64,000 nt of DNA from Rana temporaria (lineage: Eukaryota; Chordata; Amphibia; Anura; Ranidae), in the NCBI RefSeq assembly GCF_905171775.1, contig NC_053492.1, forward strand, positions 184,605,278-184,669,277, given 5' to 3'. Position 1 is the first letter of the stretch. Every line of letters starts with the position of its first letter. Both the position numbers and the translations under genes were made by a program. Positions 22,513-35,049 of the stretch are shown in pieces. The notes beneath the pieces were generated by a model. It did not search any database. It was not told the DNA's origin and was given only the letters and a program-made list of their open reading frames with translations.

Positions 22513-23122
22513 GGGCCAGATCCTCAAAAGGGATACGCCTGCGTATCTACTGATACGATGTCGTATCCCTGTTTCTATCTTTGGATCTGATCCACAGAAT
22601 CAGTTTTCCAAAGATATGCAGAAGATCCGGCATGTGTAAGGGACTTACACTGCCGGATCTTAGGATGCAGTACCGCAGCCGCCGCTGGGGGCATTTCGAG
22701 TCGAAATGCCGCTTCGCGTATGCAAATGAGCACTTACGGAGATCCACGAAGCGGTTTAGCTTCGTGAAATCTCCGTAAATACTTACGTTGCCATCGTAAA
22801 ATTAGGGCTGCTTTTACAAAGTGTAAACTGTTTACACGTTGTACGAGTAGACCCTTCTTTGCAGCGACGCTGATTTATTTATTTTTTCCCGCCGTATCTT
22901 TTTTTTTTCCCGACGCAACTTTTTTTTACCCGGCGCGATTCAATTTAAATGGGACTCGCCCCATTTGAATTGGGAACGCCTTGCGCCGGCCGGATTTAAG
23001 TTACACAGCCGAAAATTTCTAGGTAAGTGCTTTGTGGATCGGGCACTTAGGTAGAAATTTTGCGGCAGTGTAACTTAAATCAGAATATTTAAATTACAGG
23101 GGCTCTTTGTGAATCTGGCCCT
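22513..23122. mobile_element. GGGGCCAGATCCTCAAAAG MITE
   Basis: The left terminus GGGGCCAGATCCTCAAAAG and right terminus CTTTGTGAATCTGGCCCT are inverted. TTA or TTAG-like bases adjoin the left side only, so the duplication is unresolved. Interior: GTATCTACTGATACGATG and AAATGCCGCTTCGCG. Confidence 0.65.
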
Positions 23123-24060
23123 AGGACTCTTGTGTGAAGGTGGGAAAAGGGGGAAGGGGCAGACTGAGGACTCCAATGTAAAATGGGGCGTGTAATGTAG
23201 TGCAAGGTGCAAGGAAGGAAAAGAAGGGGGGGGGGGGGGCGGGGGAAAAACAGAAGAGGGAAACAGTAGAGTAGCGCAGGGGGAATCTTCTTAGCAGCCT
23301 GGTCACATATCGGTGTGTGATCTTCTGGGTGAGCAGATCTTTTGATTACAATGTTTGCTGTATAATTATGTTTAAATGTTCTTGACGCTGCAACTACTGT
23401 ATATTTTATTGTATTTTCTGCTTTATAGACAGTTCCTCCTGAAGAAGCGGTCCCAATGCGCGAAACTAGTACAGGATCAATTTTTCTACACCCCACATTA
23501 ACAGTTATCTTTAGGGTGATCCCGTTAGTAGTGGGCTGTGGTTGAATTTTATCTTTTGTATATGTATTAAAAAATGATATTTTTACATTAAGAATTTGTT
23601 TGTGTATCAGTACAACCTACTCGATGGGTGTATATCCATGGTCAGCTACAGCAACTGTCCTTATAAACCCCTCGTCCCATATCAACAATCCAATGTTAGT
23701 ATAGCGATCTCCCCACTGAGCAATTGTGTTCTCATGGGGGGGGGGGGGGGGGGTGTCTGATCAGGAGACCTTTTACAGTCATGCCCCTTCAGAAGCCGGA
23801 TGTTTGGCCGGCTTATGTCAGACCAGCTGCCATACACACAGTTGTGTTGGCCAGTTTCTATTGAACCTAACACTTTTTAATCAGTTACAGCAACATTTTC
23901 TTTTGGTATAAGAGTTTTACTTAAAAGCTGACCATTGTAAGCACCCCTGTCAGTGGTAAAGGGTTTGTCCCAACCTTCTAACTGCCACTTTCACTGGACA
24001 ATTTGGTCAGTTACATGAAGTTGAAAAACAAACAGACTTACTGGCCAGATCGCCTAGTGA
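23123..24060. other. BDH1 5' intron with two poly-G tracts
   Basis: G runs at about 23226-23245 and 23737-23752. The text GTTCCTCCTGAAGAAGCGG at 23433 resembles frequent frog repeat sequence. No gene was recognised. Confidence 0.4.
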
Positions 24061-24079
24061 AAAAATTTAAATCAGCAAT

Positions 24080-24720
24080 GTCATGTACAACACACTGATG
24101 TAAGCATTGTCATGTACAACACACCGATATCAGCAATACCATATACAGCACACTGATATTGTCATATCCAGCACACCAATGTCATGCACAGCATACAGCT
24201 GTTAACATTGTCATGTAGAAAACACTGATATTAGTACCATCTTCCTGGTCCAGGCACCTACCCCATGACCAAGGCAAAACATATCACAGAGAGACATGTA
24301 GGCTGAAGCCATTCTTTACTGTCTTTGTCACACTGGCTTGTTGGGAGAGCGGCACCTTCTTTCACTCACTGATATCAGCATTGTCATGCACAGCACACTG
24401 ATATCAGCATTGTCATGCACAGCACACTGATATCAGCATTGTCATGCACAGCACACTGATATCAGCATTGTCATGCACAGCACACTGCTATCAGCATTGT
24501 CATGCACAGCACACTGCTATCAGCATTGTCATGCACAGCACACTGGTATCAGCATTGTCATGCACAGCACACTGGTATCAGCATTGTCATGCACAGCACA
24601 CTGATATCAGCATTGTCATGCACAGCACACTGATATCAGCATTGTCATGCACAGCACACTGATATCAGCATTGTCATGCACAGCACACTGATATCAGCAT
24701 TGTCATGTACAGCACACTGG
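24080..24720. repeat. 29-bp minisatellite
   Basis: About twelve near-identical units of CACTGATATCAGCATTGTCATGCACAGCA occupy 24364-24720, after degenerate single copies at 24080-24235. Unit variants differ at one site (TGATATC, TGCTATC or TGGTATC). TGATATCA and TGTCATGCACA are palindromic cores. Confidence 0.9.
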
Positions 24721-26005
24721 TGTTAATATGTTGCATGAAGGTAAATTGTTAGCAAGTAACGGATCAAAACTGTAGCTGACTTTAAAGCCTACATGGGAGC
24801 TATTTGACCACTTATTTTCAGTCACCTCTTTGACAACAAATTGTATTTAAAGTGTTGCAAAGAACCAACAATGGGTTAAAGTGCTCAGTGGTACAAAACA
24901 ATCACTGAGAAGTGATACTTTGTATGTAATAACATACTGTATAAAAGGTAATGTTTAATTTGCACAAAGGTTGTTGCAGTCAGAACACAAACACATACAC
25001 CGATCTATAAATGTGATATTTATTTTGTCACTTACAGCAAGCTACAGTATTTATTAAATGAAGTCATGATCCACCATGGACACACAGCTCTCCATAAGTA
25101 CAACAGGCCCTTGCAATGAAAAGTTGTTTAAAAATAAATTCTCTATATGTAGCATACCTCACATGACTGGCATGATCCTTCAGTTGCAATGTCCTTGTTG
25201 GGAAATAAAAGCAGGTCCTGGCAGCCAGCATTCTTCTATGTCACTTCCAATTCACCTTGACTTCTACAACAGAACAGAACACGCCTCTATTTCAATCATC
25301 TGGAAACACTTTCTACTGTTCTCATAGATAATATGCATTCTATGGAATATTCTATTGATTGATCCAATATGCCCCAGATCATTAGGTAGATAAAAACCAA
25401 ATCTTTTTTGTTCTCACCTTGGATTTCAGTAGGGCGTGAAAATTATTTGCGCACACTGCATAGAACAGTCATTTAAATGTGGACTGCATAATTGTTAAGC
25501 TGGCTCTGGGGTGGTAAACAGAAAACAGCTTGTGGTTTGTGAAGATGGGCAAGGGCAGCAAGCCTTCAGATGCATTCAGCTTGCCATACTTACCTGTTCT
25601 GTGCAGTGATTTTGCACAGAACAGCCTCAATCCTCCTATTCTCGGGTCCCTGCTGACACTTCTGGCTCCTACCCCCCTGCCAAGTGCCTATCATAGCAAG
25701 CTGCTTGCTCTGGGGGCACTTGGGTGCCGTCGTTCCCGAGCCGGCTGTGTGTCCACAAGACCCCCCCCCCCCCTCCTCACTGTCTGAAACTACGCCAGTG
25801 GGGAGGGTGAGACCGCTCTCGTGCACATCCCTGCATCCAGATCGGGTTTAGGCAAGTATAAGGGGGGCTGATTGCTTGTTTTTTTTTTACCTTAAAGTGG
25901 TTGTAAACCACAGAATTGAAATGAACAAAGCAAACACTTCTATAGTGTGTACTTGTCTCTTTCCAGAGTACCAAGAGTGAGATTTACTAAAACTGGAGCA
26001 GTCAG
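24721..26005. other. BDH1 5' intron, partly TTAA-repeat relics
   Basis: 24721-25500 is unassigned. 25570-25912 is half of a TTAA-type repeat (ACTTACCTGTTCTGTGCAGTG to CCTTAAAGTGGTTGTAAACC). 25980-26003 is a fragment of the GATTTACTAAAACTGGAG MITE joined abruptly to the Tc1 relic. Confidence 0.4.
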
Positions 26006-26585
26006 AATCTGGTGCAGTCTCCAGATCTCAACCCCATAGAAAACCTTTGGAGGGAGTTGAAAGTTTGTGTTGCCCAGCGACAGACCCAAAACATCCCTGC
26101 TCTAGAAGAGATCTGCATGGAGGAATGCGCCAACATACCAGCAACAGTGTGTGACAACCTTGTGAAGACTTACAGAAAACGTTTGACCTCTGTCATTGCC
26201 AACAAAGGATATATAACAAAGTATTGAGATGAACTTTTGATATTATTATTACTATTATTATTATTATACAGGATTTATATAGCGCCAACAGTTTGCGCAG
26301 CGCTTTACATCAGGGAAGACAGTACAGTCACAATACAATTCAATACAGGAGGGATCAGAGGGCCCTGCTCGTTAGAGCTTACAATCTAGAAGATATTGAC
26401 CAAATACTTATTTTCCACCATAATTTGCAAATAAATTCTTTCCAAATCAGACAGACAATGTGATGTTTCCAAATTTTGTCTCTCATAGTTGAGGTATACC
26501 TATGATGACAATCACAGGCCTCTGTCATCTTTTTAAGTAGGAGAACTTGCACAATTGGTGGCTGGCTAAATACTTTTTTGCCCCA
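26005..26585 (+). mobile_element. 5'-truncated Tc1-family element with nested repeat
   Basis: Transposase C-terminus reads from SPDLNPIENLWRELK to VIANKGYITKY and stop (26012-26227), with the third catalytic Glu intact. The 3' terminal region with AAATACTTATTTTCCACC and ACTTTTTTGCCCCACTGTA follows. It is split by an inserted (ATT)n plus TTTATATAGCGCCAAC repeat at about 26240-26394. Everything before the Glu motif is missing. Confidence 0.85.
26240..26394. repeat. (ATT)n plus TATAGCGCCAACAG dispersed repeat nested in Tc1
   Basis: An (ATT)n run, then ATACAGGATTTATATAGCGCC and AGCGCTTTACATC, ending at GAGCTTACAATCTAG. It interrupts the Tc1 3' UTR between the stop codon and the terminal repeat. 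Its class is not determined from sequence. Confidence 0.6.
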
Positions 26586-27420
26586 CTGTACCTGATGGTA
26601 AATTTTCCTTTCCTAATGCAAAAGCATGACAGCATATACGTATTGGTTAGGCTTCACCCCCCTGCCCAATTCCAGGACCGGTTATACTATTAAAGTGTCT
26701 CCTCCCCACCAGGAAGCATTCTAGTAAACTATCACTGCAAACATCCTGCCCGTAGCTCGCCGCGATCCTGGGAAAATGCCGCGAGCGGCATCCGGCCTCG
26801 AGCAGGATGTTTTAGGCGAGGCCGCGGCTTCAGCCTAGTCCGCGGAGCGCCGGTCCTATGGAACCGGCGCGGTGTCCATCAGGAGAAAAAAAAATATTGT
26901 CACTGGGATTCATGGAAAACTGAAGAACTCAAAGCAAATTATAGATGGGTAAAATTTCAGATTCACATGCTAGAAACTGTTGAGGGCATCCATATGCAAA
27001 TACTATGATTGACATCCCTGTGCCCCTTGGCTGTGCTGACAGCACTAAATACATGCATTTAAAAGCAGCTTCGAGGTGGGGATTTGACACAGTTATTTTT
27101 ACTTCTGGTCTGGCTTTTTCTTATGATGTTAGAATTATTAATGATTCTAGAATTTTTTTTTTTTATCTATTTGAAATTGTGAACGTAGCTCATATTTGTA
27201 CTTTTGACCAAGAGAGAGAGCTGGATTGGTCCAGTTATGTGATACAACAGCTAGGTTCTTCAGTAGCTTCACCCTGACCTTGTAAATTTGTGTGAATTAT
27301 CTGGGAAAGAATGGAACTGCTTTTCCAGAAGACCAGAGGTTCCTGTAATGGGCTCAGATTTGGAAAGTCTTAGGGCCCTTTAACACGGGACGGATCCATT
27401 TAAAAATTCTACGGGTTGCA
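26586..27420. other. BDH1 5' intron, unassigned
   Basis: CG-rich segment 26750-26880 (CGCGATCC, GAGCGGCATCC, CCGCGGAG) stands out from its AT-rich surroundings but has no exon-like signals. The rest shows nothing recognisable. Confidence 0.35.
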
Positions 27421-27600
27421 TGTTTTGAGTTACAGAGGAGGTCTAGGGCTAGAATTATTGCTCTCGCTCTAACGATCGCGGCGATACCTCACATGTGTGG
27501 TTTAAATACCGTTTACATATGTGGGTGCTACTCACGTATGCGTTCGCTTCTGCGCACAAGCTTGGCGAGACGGGCGCGTTTTCTGGCTCCTAACTTTTTT
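27421..27600. mobile_element. Fragment of a repeat shared with 43440-43620
   Basis: The sequence TGTTTTGAGTTACAGAGGAG, ATTATTGCTCTCGCTCTA and GCGATACCTCACATGTGTGG recurs at 43477-43560 and, diverged and in inverse orientation, near 54837-54960. Ends are missing. Confidence 0.55.
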
Positions 27601-27849
27601 AGCTGGCTCCTAGATTCCAAGCAAATTTGTCAAACCCTGGGTTAAACAAACTTAGTTGTTTGATTAGCTTAGTACCTGGGTATTATCAAACAAACAGAGA
27701 TCCACACAGTTTGGACAGAGTCAAAACATCCACTTCTTTGCTTCCGATATGTCAACTTGCCATAGCAAGGTCCTAGAAGCAAGCTACTACCAGCTAAGGC
27801 TGACACATTTGGCCAGTCTGATAAAGACTTCCTGGCCAACTGCTTCTGA

Positions 27850-28064
27850 GTAGGGATGAGCTCCGGCGTGTTCGCACAGTCCACGTGCAGAGTCCGCCAG
27901 GAAGTCTGCACAGCGCTGCGCTAATCACAGGCAGGGAGACATTGTCCCGATGCTCGGCTGCAGAGATCGGGAAATGTCTCCCTGCCTGTGGTTAGCGCAG
28001 CGCCATGCAGACTTCCTGGCGGGCTCTGCATGTGGACTGTGCCAACACGCCGGAGCTCATCCCT
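27850..28064. mobile_element. Palindromic MITE with GTAGGGATGAGCTCC termini
   Basis: Arms GTAGGGATGAGCTCCGGCG and the inverse ending CGGAGCTCATCCCTAC extend to a centre near 27955 through GACTTCCTGGC/GCCAGGAAGTC and GACATTTCCC/GGGACAATGTC. TCTGA is found next to both ends, offset by one base, a probable target duplication. Confidence 0.7.
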
Positions 28065-28803
28065 ACGTCTGAGGTTGCCTTTAAATAAACGTAGCAGTTT
28101 TATTAGGCTTGGTATGGGACTATAGACCTTCTCAGTCTCTGCTACTTTGCCGCTGCCTCTTGTCTGCAACTTGGCATCGCATGTTGGCCGTCACACCAGT
28201 CCACTATCACCCAAGACGAATATTGTAGAGAGATTTAGTCTGCCTCTCCTGGCAGTTAAATACATAGTGGTTCCTTCAGGGCTAAAGAGGACCTGTCCCT
28301 GTTGCAGGAGCAGGTTTCTTCTCCACTTCCTGAGAAGTGGTGCTGGGGTTGAGGGCTGGAGAGATTTGCAATCAAATATGCCCATAATGTGCACTCTTTT
28401 AGGATAAAATATACCTACCTGCCCTCACCTTCGTGAACATGGCTGGTCTCTAGGAAAAGCTGATTGCTACTGGCTCACAGAGGAGAGACATATCAGTAGT
28501 AAACCACTACAAGCAGCAAACCACATATCCAACTGTGGTGTACCCCAAGTAGCAGACCACCCATTAATCAATAGTCTACCACAGGTAGCAAACCACACAT
28601 CTTCCTGAAGTCTACCCCAAGTAGTGCACCACACAGTCATATTGCAGGGTTAGATCGCCATTTACAACTATGAAAGGCGTCGTCCACCACCAGTCACCGA
28701 GACCCAACCCAGCTATCCGCAAAAAGACCCCCTGCAAGAGTGAGTGAAGTCTAGGGCACTTCAGGCAGACTAAGGAAATGCAACTAAGCAGATCACTGAA
28801 TTT
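28065..28803. other. BDH1 5' intron, unassigned
   Basis: Short imperfect repeats AGCAAACCAC and GTAGCAGACCACCC recur between 28500 and 28640. No gene was recognised. Confidence 0.35.
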
Positions 28804-29451
28804 TATGGCTGCAACTAACGATTATTTTCATAATCGATTAGTTGCCCGATTATTGTTTCGATCAATCGGATAATAGCCTTAAAAAAAAAATATATATAGC
28901 ATTTAAAAAAAAATTTGGCCCAATTTGTTGTTGGGCAGATTACAAAACACAAATTGCCGCAAAAACACATTGCATGCTTTTCTGCAGCTTCTCCATTGAA
29001 GTATATTGAACCAAAAAAATAAATAGCACCGCTTTGCGTTAAAAAGTCCTTGCCCTTTCCAAATACACAGCAGCTGAAAAGAAATCATGGATGTGAACGT
29101 GTCCCATAGGAAAACAAATGTAAATGAACTGTAGTGTGTTTCTGCAAAAAGCACCAAAAAACAGAGGTGTGACCCAGGCCTGAGATGTTTAGTAACATAA
29201 TGGGGGTTAAAAAAAACTAAAATAAGTACAAAAAGAGCAAATAATCGCTACTGTAAGGGGTTCATTTTTTTACTGTGGGACAGTGGAAGTAATATTTACA
29301 GTAGTCATTTGCTTTTTGTACTATAAAGAGCTAATTTTAGCTTTTTTTAACCCCATTATGTTACTGGCCGATTAATGGATTATGAAAATTGTAATCGATT
29401 AATTTCATAATCGATTAGTTGTCGATTAATCGATTAGTTGTTTCGGCCCTA
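28804..29451. mobile_element. hAT element with AATCGATTAGTTG repeats and CTGAATTT duplication
   Basis: Left end TATGGCTGCAACTAACGAT and right end ATTAGTTGTTTCGGCCCTA are inverted. Exact 8-bp duplication CTGAATTT lies at 28796-28803 and 29452-29459. The interior is symmetrical: AATGGGGGTTAAAAAAAACT near 29200 pairs with AGCTTTTTTTAACCCCATT near 29340. No transposase. Confidence 0.9.
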
Positions 29452-29801
29452 CTGAATTTCACTTTAGCATCAGAACTAGCATGTAAATGCATAGCAGGTA
29501 ATAAACGCATAGCCGTCATTACGACTGTGAAGTCAATATAATCACAGGCAGTAAGGGTTACTAGACATCAGACAATCATCACTAACAGGTAAACCAACCT
29601 TAGACAAATGTACTGCAAAGGCCAATCCCACAAACCAACATTATTACACAGGAAGTCAAGAATACAGGGCCAGGTCTTGCTGAGGTAAATAGGAAAGGCT
29701 CAGCTTACCAACAGCATCACCTGCTATGAGCCTTAGCATTAGCAGTACTGCAGACACAAAACCACAACAGAAGTTGTAAACCCTTGAGGTGTGCTGCAGC
29801 T

Positions 29802-30388
29802 GGCCCCATACACACTATTCGATTTTCTGCAGATTTTTGTCTTCAGGTTTACCAAAACCATGTAATATGAGGTCAAACCTTAAGGCCTGAATCACACTAG
29901 TGCGTTGCGTTTTGGAGCTCCGTTGTCTTTGCGAATTTCTCTATAAGGTGTTCTGCAGATCAACTGCGTTTTAGTTGCAGATCAGGTGCGAATTTGGAGA
30001 CCTGGGAGAGGGGAGGGGGAGGGGGGAAGTGTATTGAACTGAATGAGACAAATACTGAAGAGAAATGAACACATCTGCGAATTCAGCTGCGTACCCATAG
30101 AAGATAATGGGACTGAATTCGCACCTGAGCCGCACCGCAAGACATAAAAACCGCACACGGTTTGGAGGCAATGCGCAGTGCGGATGCATCGCACATATGT
30201 GAACCAGCCTCATTGAAAACAATGTATTTTGAAATGTCCTGCGAATTAGATGCGGTTTAAGCCGCACTCAATTCGCATAGGTGTGAACCTGGCCTAAGAG
30301 TTTGCATTTGTATGCAATTAGGCAGGCTACATGGTTTGGGTAAATCTGAAGACAAAAATCTGCAGAAGATCTAATAGTGTGTATGGCG
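29802..30388. mobile_element. CCATACACACTA MITE interrupted by another MITE
   Basis: Outer arms CCCCATACACACTATTCGAT and AATAGTGTGTATGGCG are inverted, continuing inward through CTGCAGATTTTTGTCTTCAG. The arms are separated by the inserted element at 29884-30294. Confidence 0.75.
29884..30294. mobile_element. PIF/Harbinger-like MITE nested in 29802-30388
   Basis: TAA on both sides (29881-29883 and 30295-30297) fits the 3-bp TWA duplication of PIF/Harbinger elements. Termini GGCCTGAATCACACTAG and GGTGTGAACCTGGCC are inverted. The interior has CGAATTCAGCTGCG and its partner TGAATTCGCACC. Confidence 0.75.
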
Positions 30389-30719
30389 TCTTACTTATCT
30401 GAAGCTGGTCTTTCCAGCGGCTGGGACGAGCACACCAGCTCCAGCCGGGCGTCTCGGGTCCTGATTGGATAGATTGATAGCAGCGAAGCCATTGGCTACC
30501 GCTGCTGTCAATGAAATCCAATGCCGCGGGAGCCAGGGGTAGGGCCGAGTGCCCCAAGGGAGAGCGGCTCTCCAACAGGACACTCGAGAACAAGAGGAGC
30601 GCTGCTGAGGGATCCCAGAAGAGGGGGAACAGGGAAACTCTGTGCAAAACCAACTGCACAGAGGAGGCAAGTATGACAGGTTCTTTTTTTTTTGTTTAAA
30701 CCAAACCTCTAGTTACCCT
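30389..30719. other. Half of a TTAA-type repeat
   Basis: Sequence CTGATTGGATAGATTGATAGC and AGCGGCTCTCC with CTCTGTGCAAAACC resembles the interior of 21199-21644. The left end is not present. Confidence 0.4.
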
Positions 30720-31021
30720 TTAAATGGGTTGTAAACGTTCGTCTTTTATTTTCTAAATAGGTTACTTTAAGCAAGTGCATTGTTGCTTCACTTACCTTTT
30801 CCTTTCCCTTCTAAATGTTTTTTTTCTTTGTCTGAATTTCTCACTTCCTGTTTCTCCTCAGTAAGGTGTTCTAAATGACTTTCCACCGCTCGGGTGATGG
30901 TGGAAAGCTTACTGAGGAGAAACAGGAAGTGAGAAATTCAAACAAAGAAGGGAAATCTAAGGAAAAGGTAAGTGAACCAACAATGCACTAGCTTAAAGAC
31001 GAACCTTTACAACCCCTTTAA
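30720..31021. mobile_element. TTAA-flanked hairpin element
   Basis: TTAA at 30720-30723 and 31018-31021 flank ATGGGTTGTAAACGTTCGTC and the inverse GACGAACCTTTACAACCCC. Arms continue through CACTTCCTGTTTCTCCTCAG and its inverse, nearly to the centre at CCACCGCTCGGGTGATGGTGG. Almost a complete palindrome. Confidence 0.8.
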
Positions 31022-32644
31022 TAAACAGACTGAAACTATGGAAAAGCCAACCTGTGTGATATCTATTTTCAGGTTACCAGCATATACCTGCAGAGAACTT
31101 CTAACCACATAACCATAACTGAAGACTATATGGTGCCTCACCACCCACACGCCTCAACAGGAAGTCCAGTGAAGGTCCATCCATGGAGTCATGATGAAGG
31201 AGCAATGCCTAGAGACCAGCCGCCTGCAACACCCCATACCTGGAATATGGGGGGGAGGCCTCCTTCATATATTTGTCACAGGAGAGGCTTGAAAATATGC
31301 GGCTTGGCCATATGAATCTGGCAAGGTGTGGAGGAAAAAAAAAGTCTTGCTTCAAACAGTAGTGTAACAGGCTGAGCAGGAAGGAAAAAAAGAGAATGCT
31401 GCCTGGTGAGGAGGAGACACTTTAAGACCCCTTTCAGGCAAATTTTCAGGTGTTTTAGCGCTAAAAATAGCACCTCTCATGCCTCCCCAGTGTGAAAGCC
31501 TTTTCTTCGGCCGCCAGTGGGGGTTAAAAATGCCCCGCTATCGGCCAAAAAGGGCAACTGAAGTGAGCGGCGCTTTACCACCAACGCGGTGTGTGTGAAA
31601 GCAGCCGGCTTTGGTCAGCTCCCGATCAGTGCGGAGGGGGCGTCCATATTCTGCAGAGCAGATGGCAGCAGTGTATGTACTGTTTGGCTTCTGCGAGTTC
31701 CAATGTCAGTTACCAGATAAAATTGTGTATTTAGTACGTTGATCAAAGCAATCTCTCACCTAGTTACACACACCTTTTCAGATCATAAAACCACCTTAGT
31801 GTTGAGAACAAATGGCAAAAATGGACATATTTATCACAAAGCTAAATTACGTCTAAAGCAAAAGCAGGAAAGGGGTAAATCTTTTTTTTTGCCATCTGTG
31901 TCTCGTTACGGAGATTTTCTTTTACTTCCTGTCTTGTAGACTCAACAGGAAGTGAAGGGATATCTTTCCAAAGCAAAGGATATCCCCTCTTAGTTGTCAC
32001 AGAAACAAATGGAAGATTTCTTCTCTATTCCTGTTCTGGTGGAAACTCAAACTTTTGGATTTATTCACGTTTATTTCTGACATTGGTGATCAGGACAATT
32101 AGAGAGAGTAAAGCCTCGTACACACTATCGGATTTTCCGCAGACAAAGCCTCAGACTTTTGTCAAATCTGAGTCAGGTGAGAAATTGTCGGCCATACAGT
32201 GACTGTATCTAATAAGTGGCATCAATGAAATCTGGCAGCCATGGGTACTGAATGCAATAGCCAGCAGTTCTGAATCTCTGCAGTTTAGTGTTGATGAGGA
32301 TGAGGGAATCAAATGTTTTCCTTCTATTCAGCCTGCAGGAAAGTCTGGTCATGTATGGTAAAGTACGGTATAACCTCCCTAACAGGGAGCTTCTAAATCC
32401 TCACCACTCTAATAAACATGTTGGCTTTAGTTAGACATTAATTCTTTATAGGATTTTTTGGTGACTCCCCTTGGCAAGCATGCAGCGGATTTCTTCTCTT
32501 TGACGAAGGGTTCGGGCACACAGGTCATTTCAGGAGCAAATATATTCTAGTGTAAAATCCCAGTGTTTTTGAGCACCCGGAGTGCTGCAGATGGCATACA
32601 GCCAGCCATAAAAGTGAATGGCTATACATGGCTGTACGCAGGTG
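31022..32644. other. BDH1 5' intron with repeat relics
   Basis: 31427-31600 is a relic of the GGCCGCCAGTGGGGGTTAAAA repeat. 32111-32160 carries one end of the CCTCGTACACACTATCGG MITE type. Apart from these no gene or element was recognised. Confidence 0.4.
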
Positions 32645-34110
32645 AATGTGGTCTCCAAACTGAGGCCTGAGGGCCAAATGCAGCCCTTTGCTTGCCTTTA
32701 TCTGGGCCTTGGGGCACTATTCCTCCCAATGACACCAACGATAAGGGTAATTCCCCCCACTGACACCAATGATGGGCCACTATTCCTCTCACTAACACCA
32801 ATGGTGGGCCACTATTCCTCTCACTAACACCAATGGTGGGCCACTATTCCTCCCACTGACACCAATGATGGGCCACTATTCCTCTCACTAACACCAATGG
32901 TGGGCCACTATTCCTCTCACTAACACCAATGGTGGGCCACTATTCCTCCCACTGACACCAATGATGGGCCACTATTCCTCTCACTAACACCAATGGTGGG
33001 CCACTATTCCTCTCACTAACACCAATGGTAGGCCACTATTTCTCCCACTGACACCAATGGTGGGCCACTATTCCTCCCACTGACACCAATGGTGGGCCAC
33101 TATTCCTCCCACTGACAGCAATGATGGGCCACAATTCCTCCCACTGACACCAATGGTGGACCACTATTCCTCCCACTGACAGCAATGATGGGCCACAATT
33201 CCTCCCACTGACACCAATGGTGGGCCACTATTCCTCCCACTGACACCAATGGTGGGCCACTATTCCTCCCACTGACACCAATGGTGGGCCACTATTCCTC
33301 CCACTGACACCAATGGTGGGCCACTATTCCTCCCACTGACATCAATGGTGGGCCACTATTCCTCCCACCGACACCAACGATGAGGCTAATTCCCCCCACT
33401 GACACCAATGATGGGCCACTATTCCTCTCACTAACACCAATCATGGGCCACTATTCCTCCTACTGACACCAATGATGGGCCACTATTCCTCTCACTAACA
33501 CCAATGGTGGGCCACTATTCCTCCCACTGACACCAATGATGGGCCACTATTCCTCTCACTAACACCAATGATGGGCCACTATTCCTCCTACTGACACCAA
33601 TGATGGGGCACTATTCCTCTCACTAACACCAATGATGGGCCACTATTCCTCCTACTGACACCAATGATGGGGCACTATTCCTCTCACTAACACCAATGAT
33701 GGGCCACTATTCCTCTCACTAACACCAATGATGGGCCACTATTCCTCTCACTAACACCAATGATGGGCCACTATTCCTCCTACTGACACCGATGATGGGC
33801 CACTATTACTCCTACTGACACCGATGATGGGCCACTATTACTCCTACTGACACCAATGATGGGCCACTATTCCTCTCACTAACACCAATGATGGGCCACT
33901 ATTCCTTCCACTGACACCAATGATGGGCCACTATTCCTCTCACTAACACCAATGATGGGCCACTATTTCTCTCACTAACACCAATGATGGGCCACTATTC
34001 CTCTCACTAACACCAATGATGGGCCACTATTCCTCCTACTGACACCAATGATGGGGCACTATTCCTCCCACTGACACCAACAATAAGGGATTCGTCCCCC
34101 CACTGCAACA
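32645..34110. mobile_element. hAT copy expanded by a 32-bp minisatellite
   Basis: The left part (GTGGTCTCCAAACTGAGGCC, GGGCCAAATGCAGCCCTTTG, CTTGGGGCACTATTCC) is the reverse complement of the right part of the hAT at 17243-17573. There the same segment leads into a few degenerate units. Here it leads into about 43 tandem units of GGGCCACTATTCCTCCCACT plus GACACCAATGGT (32720-34090). The right hAT terminus was not found. Confidence 0.8.
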
Positions 34111-34330
34111 ATGGGGCACTACCTAGGACTGAAACTTAGGGACCCCGGCCCATAGCTTACACTGGGACCTAGGACTGAAACCTATGGACCCCAGCTCATA
34201 GATCACACTGGGACCTAGGACTGAAACCTAGGGACCCCAGCTCATAGCTTACACTGGGACCTAGGTCTGAAACTTAGGGACCCCAGCTCATAGATCACAC
34301 TGGAACCTAGGTCTGAAACCTAGCGCCCAT
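34111..34330. repeat. 46-bp tandem repeat, about 4.5 units
   Basis: Units carry CCTAGGACTGAAACCTAGGG, ACCCCAGCTCATAG and a variable CTTACACTGGGA or ATCACACTGGGA end. The array follows directly on the 32-bp array and is unrelated in unit sequence. Confidence 0.85.
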
Positions 34331-35049
34331 CTGTCCCCTAATTACGCATTGCCATCAATTTTAAAGCAATAGAAGTTGCCTATTGAATCCCACGTGTAAA
34401 GTTGCTCCTATGGCCTCTTTCATACGGGCGATTCTGTTCCGAGCAGAGCAGAGTGGGTGGATGACACATCAGTGTCCACTTTCTGCAGAAGGGACACAGA
34501 CAGAGCCACTCTGCTCTATGGGTGGCCAGCAGAAAACATACCTTTCCATTTACACCTGCCTACCTCCGATCCACCTAAATGAAAGAGGACAAATCCTTTT
34601 TGTTTTTTATCAGATCTAATCTGACCTGGAGGTAGGCGGGTGTAAATGGACACAAGTCAGTTTACGCCAGTCTGTTCATAAAGATGAATAGACCTTCCGA
34701 TCATAAAAATGACAGGTGGACCTGATCGGAATGCCCGAGTAAATGTAGCTGTGTGAGACAACTAGTAGGATTCATTTACACTTGTGGTTGTGGGGTGATA
34801 CACAGCCCAGATCAGCGTATTTCTGTGGTGGGTACTGTTGGGTATCATTGATCAGCTGTGGGCAGGAAGCCTGTACAAATCAATGACAGGTTGACACTGT
34901 CCATGTGTTCTCTAATGGAGCACTTGGTGATCCCTAGCACGAGCAACTACTGGCAACCTCTGGAGGAACCCTGGTTGAGAACATCTGCTCCAGTCATACA
35001 CAGCCCAGATAAGTGGATTTCTGCAGTGGGTACAGGTAGGTGTCACCGA
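34331..35049. other. BDH1 5' intron with local duplicated segments
   Basis: ACACAGCCCAGATCAGCG with GGGTACTGTTGGGTATC (34799-34850) recurs as ACACAGCCCAGATAAGTGG with GGGTACAGGTAGG (34998-35041). CTCTGGAGGAACCCTGGTTG at 34958 is the end of a dispersed repeat also seen near 42302. Confidence 0.5.
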
